This document shows positions 9,412-18,342 of a DNA stretch of 64,000 bases, piece after piece. The stretch's first letter is position 1, and each line of letters opens with the position of its first letter. The notes under the pieces are model-generated. The model searched no databases. It worked only from the letters and a program-made list of their open reading frames with translations, and was not told the DNA's origin. The translations under genes were made by a program, and so were the position numbers. The DNA is from an uncultured Ruminococcus sp. (GTDB taxonomy: Bacteria; Bacillota; Clostridia; Oscillospirales; Ruminococcaceae). The DNA lies in NCBI RefSeq assembly GCF_947301925.1, contig NZ_CAMYUE010000002.1:62001-126000 (forward strand), read 5' to 3'.

Positions 9412-9442
9412 TAAATAAAAAGCGCCTGCCATAAGCAGACGC
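9412..9442 (-). terminator. Regulatory terminator in the queD leader
   Basis: Minus-strand hairpin GCGTCTGC-TTAT-GGCAGGCGC followed by TTTTTATTT, ending just before the queD ribosome site. Its position after the aptamer makes it the likely expression platform. Confidence 0.85.
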
Positions 9443-9488
9443 ATCTGTATCACACAAAGAGCGCAGTATCCCCTGCACTCACAGATGC

Positions 9489-9530
9489 CCTGGTTTTGTT
9501 TAACGACAGGATGGCGCAAACGAACTGTCG
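9489..9530 (-). ncRNA. preQ1-I type riboswitch aptamer
   Basis: Minus-strand RNA with stem CGACAG/CTGTCG, a 15-nt loop starting TTC and containing GCGCC, then the A-rich tail TTAAACAAAACCAGG. The tail closely matches the TTAACAAAACAAGG tail of known preQ1-I aptamers, and tail GG can pair with loop CC to form the H-type pseudoknot. It precedes a preQ1 operon and is followed by a terminator, so preQ1 should switch transcription off. Between aptamer and terminator lies an extra hairpin (GCATCTGT 9488-9481 with ACAGATGC 9448-9441). Class assignment is by eye. Confidence 0.75.
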
Positions 9531-9549
9531 GGAGAAAACTCCGAAAAAC

Positions 9550-9578
9550 ATTATAGCATTTATCCGCGAATATGTCAA
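9550..9578 (-). promoter_or_regulatory. Promoter of the preQ1 operon
   Basis: Perfect TTGACA (9578-9573), 17-bp spacer, TATAAT (9555-9550). Transcription would begin about 15 nt before the aptamer stem. Confidence 0.9.
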
Positions 9579-9602
9579 GAGGCTGCGAAAAACTACACAC
9601 AG

Positions 9603-9632
9603 GAAAAAGCCGCTATGGGTTGCATAGCGGCT
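9603..9632 (-). terminator. Terminator of the FHA/kinase/surface-protein operon
   Basis: Minus-strand stem AGCCGCTATG/CATAGCGGCT followed by TTTTT, 20 nt after the stop of the 1,868-residue surface protein. Confidence 0.88.
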
Positions 9633-9652
9633 TATATACTCATATACTGTTA

Positions 9653-12600
9653 TCACAGCAGTCTGTTCTTTCTCCTTCTTCTCAGCAGGAAAGCACCTGT
9701 GCCTGCAAGAAGGACTGTGGATATGCCTGCCACCTTGACCCATGTCCTGCGGACCAGGAGCCTTACAACGCTTGTGGTTACAAGCACGTTCCTGTAGGTG
9801 TACTCCACCTCGTTATCGGCCATATCCGTAAGCTTTACCCTTATGTTCTGGGCGTGACCCGAATTGGGGATAACGAATGTACACTCGTCGTCGGTCAGTC
9901 TTGAATGAACCTTGTCGCCGTTGATGTAGACCTCAACGCTCTTGAGATTGACATTATCGCTTACCGAGAGATGAGCAGTATAATTCTCGCCCTTGTATGC
10001 GCTGTTCTCGCTGATGTTCAGCGGTATGCACAGAGGCTTTGTCTTGTCCACGAAGAATGTGAGCTCCGCCTTCTTCTTGTCGGAGTCGCTGACGTTGATA
10101 TTGCCTGCCTCATCGGTTGAATGGACAGACACGGTGTACTTGGCGTCGCTGTCGAAGTTACTTGCATAGATGGTATATGTGTACTCCGACCACTCCTCAC
10201 TGCCTCCGCTGTGCTCAACATAGTAGTCCCTGCCCTCGCTGAGCTCGATGATCTCCGAATCCTTTGTGATATAAACGGAGCTCTTGCCCGAATGCTTGTC
10301 GGCATTGTACTCGGTTATGACAACATCCTGAGGCTTTGAGAGATACTTGTTCTCCAGCTTTCTTGTTTTCTCGCTGAACTCGAATGTAGAGCCGAACCTG
10401 TTTACCGAGAAGCTGTAGGACGTCTTGCGCTCGTTGTCGGCATTGTCCTTTACGCTGGCATTGATGGTATAGATATCATCATATGTCTTTCTCGCAGGGA
10501 AGTTATCGAATATGTACTCCAGACCGTCGGGAGTCTCATTGAACCTGCCCTCATAGGCAAGTCCCTTTCCGCGCTTTGCACCGTCAAGAGTTATCTTTAT
10601 GCTATCCTTGTCAAGATTTGTGTCGCTGAATCGTATACGGGGCATTACAACAGCGTCGCTGTTGGCCTTTTCGATATCGCTGATACCGATAGAAGGAGCG
10701 GAGGTATCGATGCAGAAACGTGTGCTGTACGCTTCAAGGTGGTTGCCCGCCTTATCGCGTCCCGAAACGTTTACCGCATACTCGCCGTCCTTGCTGAGTT
10801 TTACTGAGGAGGTATAGTATCCGCCTGCATTGCTCCACTCTGACGGCTTGGGGAAGCCCTCGGCGCTGCCGTTGAGAGTTCCCGAAACGTTTATCCTTGA
10901 AGGATCGAAATTCTGATCGCTGATCCTGAATGTCATGGTCATATTATCGCGGTAGTAATGCTCGTTCTCGAGGCTCCTGTCAAAGCCCACATTGAGAACG
11001 GGAGCCGTTCTGTCCACGGTAAAGGTCTGCGAGGTATAGTCGGGAGCTTTTCTGCCTGCCATATCCCTGCACTTTACAGCAAGGGTATATACGCCGTCAT
11101 CATCGAAGGTGACCTCGGCGCTGTGCTGAGCAGAATCCGTACCCTGAACACCGCCTGCGATATTCCATACGGGGCGCTGTCTTACGCCGTTTACGGTTAT
11201 CTCCACAAGTTCTCCGTCAAAATTGCGCTCGGTAACCGTGACAACGGCCTTGCGGGCATTCCTGTATATATCATGGAATTCCTGATCTCCGCTTCCCTGA
11301 TCCGTAAATGCCACATCCACCTTGGGATCGACCTTGTCTATGCTGAAGCTCTTGCTGTCAGCCTCCTCGGAACCGTGTCCCGCTTTGTCGCTATAGCCCA
11401 GAGAAATGGTATTGCCGTTGCGGTTATCCGAGAAATGTATGCTGCCGTTCATGGCGGTGATGATATTAGCGAAATCTCCCGACGGCTGCCATATATCCGC
11501 ACCGTCGCCTTCGAGGCCTTTATCCTCGTTTATCTTTACTGTACCGCTGCCCTGACCTGTTGATGAAACCGTAATTTCGGACAGACCCGAGAAGCTGTCA
11601 CGGACGCTGAGCTTCACGTCAATATCGCTGCTGTAGAGGGGCAGCCCTTCACCGTCGAAATGATCGGCAGCGGGCAGCTCTATGGAAGCAGACGAGCTCT
11701 GACCGTGCTTTGTACCGGTCTCGGTTATGATACCGAAGGTGGTAACGGATTCGGAGCTCCTATCGGTATTGCTCTTCAGGCTCACCACAACTGTTCCGCG
11801 GAAATCCGCAGGTACGGTGAAGCTCCACTCCTTGTCAGCCTCGATGACCTTCACATCAGGCACCTGCCTGCTGAGGGTACCGTCCATATTTATAAGGTGC
11901 AGATTAACAGCGGATATGCCCGATATAGGTATATTGCTGCCTGCTTTTACGCGGAGCTCCGCAGCACCGCCAGAGAATACATTGAAATGCTGTGTGCCGC
12001 TCTTATTAATGATATTTCTTCTGTCGAAGAACACGCCTGCAACAGTGGGCTTTTCGAGCTCCAGGAATATCTTTTCGCTCTGATCGCCGCTCTCATGGCC
12101 TGCAAAATCGTAAGCTCTTATGCTGACAGCGATACCGCCCTTGTCGGGAACGTCGCTGTAGCTGCCCGAGGACTGTCTGCCGAGACGGTAATAGCCGCCG
12201 CCCAGAGAATACTCAAAGTCGTCATCATTGTCCGATCTGATCACAGCCCTGAAGCTGTCGGGAGCAGTATCTGCGTCAAAGGCTACATAGTAGCTGCCAT
12301 CTGCAAGTGCAGCGGCGTCCATGCCTGTGTCTGCAAGCACGATCTCGTTGTCCCTGCCGTTGATGTTAATGGCTATCTTCTCCACGCCCGAGCATATATC
12401 GGGCTCTGCGTCGGCAGCCTCTATCTTCATTTTCAGGCTCTCAAAGCGGCTGTACCACTTCTTAGTCTGATTGCCGCTTTCGTTGACATACAGATCTTCG
12501 GGATCGGAACTGTCTGTGATACTGCACAAAGGCGCCTTGTTATCTACGATGATGGTGAAGCTGTTCTTTACATCGGCGCTGCTGAATTCCGACTCGTTGC

Positions 12601-15259
12601 CGGTTCTGTCAAAGGCATGGATATCCACGCTTCCGCTGAGATCCCTGCCGCTGAGGTCGCCGCTCGTTATCCTTGCGGTATAGAAGCTGCCGTCTCTGTC
12701 CATGGGGTGCAGCTGTCCGTCAATGCTCCACATTACCCTGTCAACGCCGGAGCCGCCCTTGTCCGAAAGCTCTGCCCTGACGGAGGTGCCGTCCCTGAGA
12801 ACGTAGCGCTTCACGCCGTCCTTTTCGCCGACGAAAACTGCGTCCTGTATAGTTATATCGTTGTTTTCAAGCGCAGGAGCCGTACCGTCGTAGTTGAACA
12901 CGATCTCGTCGGCCTTTTCGCCTGTGCCTGTATTGTCGCTGTTATCCACTGCATAAACGGGCAGAACGTCCCTGAAGGTATCAGATGCGTTAGCCGAAGC
13001 TGCCGTAAGCTTTACGCTGAAGCTCTGTGTGGCCTTGTCAAAAGAAAGCTCGGGAACACAGCGGTAGCTGCTCTTTGCGGAAGCCACAGCGGATCTGTAA
13101 TCACTTACCGCAGCCTTGAAATTGTTCAGATTCTTCCGGGCAAGATCCAGCTTCTTTGTCAGCGTTTCGGGAACGTCCTTATCGGCGGCAACAAGCTCAT
13201 TTTTCTCCTCCGTAAAGGAGTTGAAACGGTTTGTAAGCACCTTTTCGATCTCGTCGCACACGCCGTTCCTGAGTATTTTCTTGTAATAGTAATAGCTGTT
13301 GCCCTGATCGTCGTAGCCCTCACCAAGATCGCTGAGCTCGAAGGTCTTGAGGTAGTTCACAGCCTTCTGCTCTGCCGCAAGGATATCAGCATTCTCAATA
13401 TATCCCGTAACAGCCTGACCGTCCTGCCAGCCTTCATCGGGTCTGTCGAACCTGTAATCTCCAACGATTACCGAGCGTATCTCCTGCTTGTCCTCGGTGG
13501 GAGCGTTTATGTAATTGTCGTATATCTCCTTTATGTACTTATCAGCATAGGAGCCTGTACCGTTTGCGGGCAGAGGACATTCCTCGGTGTCGTCCACATA
13601 GATATTCGCAGACATACCGTCCTTACCCGACCACGCACCGGGATCGGGCTTATTGCCTGTGGCGGGATCCTTTGCCTCAGCAGCAGGCGCATTCCTGTCC
13701 ATATAGAAGCAGATGCTTCCGTTGAGGCCGTTGGTGATGCCGTCTCCGTCCTTCAGGATATCCTTCGCGATAATGAAGCGTGAATCATCTATGACTCCGC
13801 TGTTGAGCACGAAACCGCTCTTGTCCCTGCCTATCCTGAACTTTGCATAGCCAAGTCCCGAGGCGTCATCTCCGCCGAAATAATCATAGAGGAAGGTGCT
13901 TCCGAACAGCTCCGAGGGGAATGACATGAGAGCCGTACTGGGAGCGGTGCTGTCGATGGTATAGCATTCGCTGCTCCTCTGTGATATATCGGGCTCGGGA
14001 GTATAGATATAGCTTCCGAAGCTGTCGAACTTCCTGTATGTGAGAGTCATCTCCGATACGCCTGGCTTTGCGTCTATGCGAAGGAATCTCTCCTCATTTC
14101 CGCTGAGGTCGCTGAACATACTGTCCGCAGATACCTCCACAGAGCCGTCGTAGTCATACTTACTCAGGTAGTAGTTGCCGTTCTCCAGATACGGTACCAT
14201 ATAGTACATATCGTCCCCGTCGATGATAAGGGGGAAATCCACTGTATCGCCGGAGCGCTGAGAGTCGCCCTCATACTCAAAGGTGGCCTTCAGCACATTG
14301 CTCACGCTGCTGACCCTGAGGGTACCGTTGCTGACATATTCGATATCCGATTTTTCCAGCAGATTTGAAAGCTTTACCGTATTGCCGCTGAGTTTTTCCG
14401 TATAGTATTTTCCGTTGCAGGATATCTGCACAGCGCTGCTGTCGGAAGTGATAAATGAGATATTCCTTACGTCTTTCCACTTGAAAGTGACAATACTCGG
14501 GTCAACGGGAAACTGCTTGTTGAACACGGCGATATCCTCATCGCCCACATCTATCCTGAAGGATCTCGGTGCTACACGGTAAACCTTTCCCGAGACATTC
14601 AGCTCATAGGACTCTCTCTCGGTGTCCACGTTCTGCTTAACGATATAGGCGCCTTCTTCCACTTTAAAGGATATACCTTCGGAGCTTCCCGCAATGATAT
14701 ATTCTCTTTTGGGCTTTACGGTGACAGTGGAGCCTATCCTGCCGTATTTTCCCTCCTCAAGGCCCACGAATTCAAGCTCTTTGAGGTCGGAAATGCCATT
14801 CAGAACCGTATAAGCAGCGATTATGATATTCAGATCGTCACCTGTGGCATCTTCAGCTGCGCGGTCTCTCTTAAATACATGGGAGCCGATATTCATGAAT
14901 TTGTCGTCGGGTACCGCATCAGCCTTTACGGTAACAGTTCCCGAACCGTTATTATAATCAGACTCGATCACATCCTCAGATTTGAACAGATTGCCGACCA
15001 GAGCGCTGAATTCGTTCTCGGACAGTGTACATTCCTCGAAGGTGACAGTGTAGGTCACCGGCTCGCTCTCGGGCTCGGCAGGAGTGTCGTTATCCGTTGA
15101 GTTGTCCTCGGGAGGAGCTCCCGTATCATTATCGGCGGTCTGCACCACCGCAGCCGCATTGCTTTCCGTTAAAGGCATACCACAGAGAGAATGTGAGACA
15201 AAGATAAGGGCAGCCGCAAAAGCTATTTTTTTCCTGAAATCAAAGATGCCGTTATTCAT
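9653..15259 (-). CDS. Giant Ig-like repeat surface protein, membrane anchored
   Basis: 1,868 residues behind AGGAGGTAGATCAGG. An N-terminal signal peptide ends around SNAAA. At least seven Ig-like/Big-type units follow, recognisable by repeated boundaries such as IDSTAPSTAL, YDGTAPAL, VDNKAPLC, IDKVDPKV, VDRTAPVL, IDTSAPSI and VDKTKPLC, each ending in a DxAGN-like strand. A helical, Lys/Glu-rich segment lies around 600-770. The C-terminus has one transmembrane helix and the basic tail RRRRKNRLL, so the protein is cell-surface exposed and membrane anchored, with no LPXTG motif. It is the last gene of the kinase/phosphatase/FHA operon, 6 nt after the cohesin-like gene. Adhesion or wall-organising roles are guesses. 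Confidence 0.85.
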   Translation of the reverse strand: MNNGIFDFRKKIAFAAALIFVSHSLCGMPLTESNAAAVVQTADNDTGAPPEDNSTDNDTPAEPESEPVTYTVTFEECTLSENEFSALVGNLFKSEDVIESDYNNGSGTVTVKADAVPDDKFMNIGSHVFKRDRAAEDATGDDLNIIIAAYTVLNGISDLKELEFVGLEEGKYGRIGSTVTVKPKREYIIAGSSEGISFKVEEGAYIVKQNVDTERESYELNVSGKVYRVAPRSFRIDVGDEDIAVFNKQFPVDPSIVTFKWKDVRNISFITSDSSAVQISCNGKYYTEKLSGNTVKLSNLLEKSDIEYVSNGTLRVSSVSNVLKATFEYEGDSQRSGDTVDFPLIIDGDDMYYMVPYLENGNYYLSKYDYDGSVEVSADSMFSDLSGNEERFLRIDAKPGVSEMTLTYRKFDSFGSYIYTPEPDISQRSSECYTIDSTAPSTALMSFPSELFGSTFLYDYFGGDDASGLGYAKFRIGRDKSGFVLNSGVIDDSRFIIAKDILKDGDGITNGLNGSICFYMDRNAPAAEAKDPATGNKPDPGAWSGKDGMSANIYVDDTEECPLPANGTGSYADKYIKEIYDNYINAPTEDKQEIRSVIVGDYRFDRPDEGWQDGQAVTGYIENADILAAEQKAVNYLKTFELSDLGEGYDDQGNSYYYYKKILRNGVCDEIEKVLTNRFNSFTEEKNELVAADKDVPETLTKKLDLARKNLNNFKAAVSDYRSAVASAKSSYRCVPELSFDKATQSFSVKLTAASANASDTFRDVLPVYAVDNSDNTGTGEKADEIVFNYDGTAPALENNDITIQDAVFVGEKDGVKRYVLRDGTSVRAELSDKGGSGVDRVMWSIDGQLHPMDRDGSFYTARITSGDLSGRDLSGSVDIHAFDRTGNESEFSSADVKNSFTIIVDNKAPLCSITDSSDPEDLYVNESGNQTKKWYSRFESLKMKIEAADAEPDICSGVEKIAININGRDNEIVLADTGMDAAALADGSYYVAFDADTAPDSFRAVIRSDNDDDFEYSLGGGYYRLGRQSSGSYSDVPDKGGIAVSIRAYDFAGHESGDQSEKIFLELEKPTVAGVFFDRRNIINKSGTQHFNVFSGGAAELRVKAGSNIPISGISAVNLHLINMDGTLSRQVPDVKVIEADKEWSFTVPADFRGTVVVSLKSNTDRSSESVTTFGIITETGTKHGQSSSASIELPAADHFDGEGLPLYSSDIDVKLSVRDSFSGLSEITVSSTGQGSGTVKINEDKGLEGDGADIWQPSGDFANIITAMNGSIHFSDNRNGNTISLGYSDKAGHGSEEADSKSFSIDKVDPKVDVAFTDQGSGDQEFHDIYRNARKAVVTVTERNFDGELVEITVNGVRQRPVWNIAGGVQGTDSAQHSAEVTFDDDGVYTLAVKCRDMAGRKAPDYTSQTFTVDRTAPVLNVGFDRSLENEHYYRDNMTMTFRISDQNFDPSRINVSGTLNGSAEGFPKPSEWSNAGGYYTSSVKLSKDGEYAVNVSGRDKAGNHLEAYSTRFCIDTSAPSIGISDIEKANSDAVVMPRIRFSDTNLDKDSIKITLDGAKRGKGLAYEGRFNETPDGLEYIFDNFPARKTYDDIYTINASVKDNADNERKTSYSFSVNRFGSTFEFSEKTRKLENKYLSKPQDVVITEYNADKHSGKSSVYITKDSEIIELSEGRDYYVEHSGGSEEWSEYTYTIYASNFDSDAKYTVSVHSTDEAGNINVSDSDKKKAELTFFVDKTKPLCIPLNISENSAYKGENYTAHLSVSDNVNLKSVEVYINGDKVHSRLTDDECTFVIPNSGHAQNIRVKLTDMADNEVEYTYRNVLVTTSVVRLLVRRTWVKVAGISTVLLAGTGAFLLRRRRKNRLL

Positions 15260-15265
15260 CCTGAT

Positions 15266-16216
15266 CTACCTCCTTTTTCTTGAAGCGAGTCCCACAGCCG
15301 CCGCTGCTCCTATGACAGCAGCGATAATCGCAGGAAAAGGCAGCCCGCCTCTTTTTCTTGTTTCGGTCATTCCAGTGGGAGCGGAAGTCCTCGCTGAAGA
15401 TGACGTCTCTGCAGCAGAAGTGCTCGCTGCGGTGGTGGAAGTGGTGCTCCTTGCCGCAGTCGAGGTGGTTTTTGTCGTAGATACAGAGGTTGTCGTAACA
15501 GCCGCCGCAGTGGTCACAGCCGATCCGTCCGAAGAGGGAGCTTCGGAGCTGCTGACCTGTTCTGACTCAGCTGTGCCCGTTGGCGCGGCGGTCTGTTCCG
15601 AGCTCTGAACGGGTGCGGGAGATCCTCCGCTCTGCTCACGGCGGATCTCCTGCGCAGGGGGAGCTTCGATGGATACCGAGCCTCCCTGCATCTGTGAAAA
15701 GCACTCTGCGCCGAATTCGGCGTCAAAGTCGTTGTATGTGTATATAAGCATCCTGAAAGAGCCGCTGCTCTCACGGAAGGAGATATCATAGCTGCCGTCG
15801 GGTATATCCTGAGGCACTCTCAGTCTCAGATCACCTATATGGCCGTCGTCGGTGAATCTCTTTCTTTTTCCGTCGGTCTCAAAACAGATGGAAATGGTCT
15901 TTCCGGATTCGTCGCACCTGTAGATACCGACGCCTCCCAGCTCATCGGCCGCAACATCTGCTTCATATTCTTTATCGAAGCTGAGGTTCCCGTCGATCTC
16001 GAATATCATATTCAGCGACGAAAATCCGGGATTGTTCTCTATGTATATGGGCAGCTCCACAAGGGTATCGCCGCTGAGCTGCGAGCGTTCAAGCTGAACG
16101 CTGCCCAGTGACAGCATTATATCCGAGGGAGCGTCATAGGCCGAAGCGGTAACGGAAGGTGTGCAGACAAAGCACATCATGACAGCGGCAGCCGCCGCAA
16201 GAGGTCTGTAGCTCAT
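15266..16216 (-). CDS. Membrane-anchored protein with cohesin-like domain
   Basis: 316 residues: signal peptide (~1-26); a ~145-residue beta-sandwich-like domain (~30-185); a Ser/Thr/Ala-rich linker (~190-285); a C-terminal transmembrane helix with tail ASRKRR. The domain start, DTLVELPIYIENNPGFSSLN, followed by MIFEIDGNLSF, is the pattern seen at the start of cohesins of this genus (VPVxxxNNPG). If it is a true cohesin it would tether a dockerin protein to the membrane. Its start overlaps the preceding stop (ATGA), so it is translationally coupled to signalling genes. The alternative is a generic CBM2/CBM3-like beta-sandwich. Confidence 0.68.
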   Translation of the reverse strand: MSYRPLAAAAAVMMCFVCTPSVTASAYDAPSDIMLSLGSVQLERSQLSGDTLVELPIYIENNPGFSSLNMIFEIDGNLSFDKEYEADVAADELGGVGIYRCDESGKTISICFETDGKRKRFTDDGHIGDLRLRVPQDIPDGSYDISFRESSGSFRMLIYTYNDFDAEFGAECFSQMQGGSVSIEAPPAQEIRREQSGGSPAPVQSSEQTAAPTGTAESEQVSSSEAPSSDGSAVTTAAAVTTTSVSTTKTTSTAARSTTSTTAASTSAAETSSSARTSAPTGMTETRKRGGLPFPAIIAAVIGAAAAVGLASRKRR

Positions 16217-16614
16217 CTGTTCCTACCGCCGTTATCTATAGCTTCAACATCAGCATTGACGAGGAGAATGTTCCTTACTATCCTGAAATCCTCCTGTGAA
16301 TCGGTCTTTGTACCGACCACCACCGTATCGCTGATATCCTCATTTTTCTTCTGACCAACCACAACGGTGATTATGTCTCCGTCCTTATTATCGGACAAAT
16401 CCTCGGAAAAGAAGTTCTCCTCCGCTCTCAGCGAGCGGCTAACCGAGGGAGACGGCACAGCTTCGGCTGCTGCCCTTCCGCCCTTTGCCGATATCTCGGA
16501 CACTATATTTGATATCACTCTGAACTTTATGGCAATGAAAAGTGCAGCAAGGAGCAGCACAACACCAATGCCCAATGATATCTGTGATATTATCTGCCAG
16601 TGAAATGATTCCAT
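16213..16614 (-). CDS. Small single-pass membrane protein of the kinase operon
   Basis: 133 residues from ATG 16614 behind AAGGAGGTGCGGT. One transmembrane helix (~12-33, ISLGIGVVLLLAALFIAI) precedes a hydrophilic tail. The tail holds two similar segments, DGDIITVVVGQKK and ISDTVVVGTKTDSQED, with threonines in acidic context. Such threonines could be phosphorylated by the adjacent kinase and read by the FHA protein; this is inference. No family was recognised. It lies 11 nt downstream of the kinase gene and overlaps the cohesin-like gene by 4 nt. Confidence 0.8.
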   Translation of the reverse strand: MESFHWQIISQISLGIGVVLLLAALFIAIKFRVISNIVSEISAKGGRAAAEAVPSPSVSRSLRAEENFFSEDLSDNKDGDIITVVVGQKKNEDISDTVVVGTKTDSQEDFRIVRNILLVNADVEAIDNGGRNR

Positions 16615-16625
16615 ACCGCACCTCC

Positions 16626-18326
16626 TTATTCAGCGCCCTTTATGCTCTCGAGGACCATTTTATAGTTATTGAGGATATACTCCTTGGTCTCTGCCGCAGA
16701 GTCTCCGGCAGCCGACGCGCTCTCGGCCTTATTCCTTATATCCTCAACGAACCTCTCCTGCTCCTCATAGGATATGCCCGACTTTGCGAAATCGTTCATA
16801 TTGTCCTTTTCGAGGTTGAGAAGCGTCTTGTAGGTCTCAAGAACTATGAGCTCTGGGCTGTCCTCGGACTCCTCCACCAGCTCATTGAGCTCGTTCATAT
16901 TCTCCCACAGGTCTGAGGCGTAGTTCGACTTCAGCAGCTCATACTCCTTCTTCTGAGCCTGAGAGTAGAAATCGCCTATTGCGCAGTACACCCTTGCGAT
17001 CTCGTAATCCTTGGGCGAGGAGGACCTGAAGCCCTCGGTCTGCGCCTCCTTGAACCACTTTACCGCAGCTATCTTGCCTGCGGTGCTTACTTCCTGATCG
17101 GGATTTCCGTCCTCATTTCCGTAGAAGTAGTGGTACCAGTAGAGTATGCCTATGCGGAAAGCAACGTTTCCGTAATCGGGAGCCTTTTTCAGCTCGTTGG
17201 TATGCTCGTTCACAAGGCGGAGTATCTGCTCCACCTCGGCAGAATCGAATACCAGATCGTTATTGTAGAGATCCAGCAGCTTCAGATAGGCGTCGGTATA
17301 GGAGCCGTCTGCCTCGATGACGTCCTCGAAGGCGGCAGCCCTCTCGGCATAGTCGCTGGTATTCTCAGCCTTTTCCACCAGCTTGTTGAAGTCCTCGCTC
17401 CTGCTCTTGTTGGCCATAGTCCCCGCGAAGAACGAGAATGCAAGGAATACCGCGGCAGCACCTGCAAGTATACCCGAAACTCTTGCGTAGGTATGGTTCT
17501 CCGCCTTGTCCAGGGCGTCATAGAGCTCGTCGCAGTTGTGATAGCGCTTGCTTCTGTCGTCGTTGACGCACTTTCTGATTATCCTGACCACAGCGGAGCT
17601 CATGCCCTTGCCGAAGGTGAACCTCTCCGCAGAGCTTACCAGCTTGCCGTCCGCCGACACGTTCAGGGGCTTTTTGCCCGTGAGCATATGGTACAGGGTA
17701 GCGCCTATGTTGAATATATCCGTCCTCTCGTCCAGTTCCTCCTTGTTGAACTGCTCGGGAGCCGCATAGGCAGGGGTATAGGCGAATGTACCCTGCCTTC
17801 TTTCTATAACGGAGCCGAAGTCGATGAACTTCAGTTTGCCGTACTTGTCGGGACGCTTTACGTTTTCAAAGTCCTCATAGTTCCTGACCACCATGATGTT
17901 GTCAGGCTTCATATCGCTGTGTATCATACCGCATTTGTGTATGAACGACATTACCGAACAGATATCCTTCGCGTATCTCAGGAAGGTCTTCTGCCGGAAG
18001 GGATCATAGGCAAGGAGCTTCTCCATGGAAACTCCGTCTATGTAATCCTGAACTATATACAGTGCCTCGGGCTTGTTGTCGATTATTTCTATGATATTGG
18101 GGAAGTAGGAGTTCTTGACGTCCTTTTCGCAGAACTCCTTGATGAGAAGTGATTCCTGTCTTGCGTTGTAAGCGTCTGCACCGTTGGTCTTCATGACCTC
18201 CTTCACAGCACGCTGGGCGTTGTTGGCCTTCAGGTCAACGGCTCTGTATACCACGGAAGTACCGCCTTTTCCGGCGATATTCACGATCTTGTATCTGTTT
18301 TCAAGGACAAAGCCTTTATTGAGCAA
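16626..18326 (-). CDS. Membrane Ser/Thr protein kinase (Hanks type)
   Basis: 566 residues from a TTG start (18326), the only start with a ribosome site (GAGGAGATCTAT). The N-terminal kinase domain shows GKGGTSVVYRAV, the lysine in RAVKEVMK, HSDMKPDN in the catalytic loop, FIDFGS (DFG) and YAAPEQF (APE). The usual HRD arginine is Ser, so this is a non-RD kinase, yet Asp, Lys and Asn are intact and activity is expected. One transmembrane helix (~283-302) is followed by ~260 residues of acidic helical, TPR-like sequence outside the membrane instead of PASTA repeats. Its neighbours are its probable phosphatase and FHA reader. Confidence 0.93.
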   Translation of the reverse strand: MLNKGFVLENRYKIVNIAGKGGTSVVYRAVDLKANNAQRAVKEVMKTNGADAYNARQESLLIKEFCEKDVKNSYFPNIIEIIDNKPEALYIVQDYIDGVSMEKLLAYDPFRQKTFLRYAKDICSVMSFIHKCGMIHSDMKPDNIMVVRNYEDFENVKRPDKYGKLKFIDFGSVIERRQGTFAYTPAYAAPEQFNKEELDERTDIFNIGATLYHMLTGKKPLNVSADGKLVSSAERFTFGKGMSSAVVRIIRKCVNDDRSKRYHNCDELYDALDKAENHTYARVSGILAGAAAVFLAFSFFAGTMANKSRSEDFNKLVEKAENTSDYAERAAAFEDVIEADGSYTDAYLKLLDLYNNDLVFDSAEVEQILRLVNEHTNELKKAPDYGNVAFRIGILYWYHYFYGNEDGNPDQEVSTAGKIAAVKWFKEAQTEGFRSSSPKDYEIARVYCAIGDFYSQAQKKEYELLKSNYASDLWENMNELNELVEESEDSPELIVLETYKTLLNLEKDNMNDFAKSGISYEEQERFVEDIRNKAESASAAGDSAAETKEYILNNYKMVLESIKGAE

Positions 18327-18342
18327 ATAGATCTCCTCGCTT

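Noticed and set aside
11660..13783. 707-codon plus-strand ORF
   Set aside because: Lies wholly antisense to the Ig-like surface protein gene, has no ribosome site and encodes low-complexity Ala/Val/Cys-rich sequence; a shadow of the opposite strand's codon usage.
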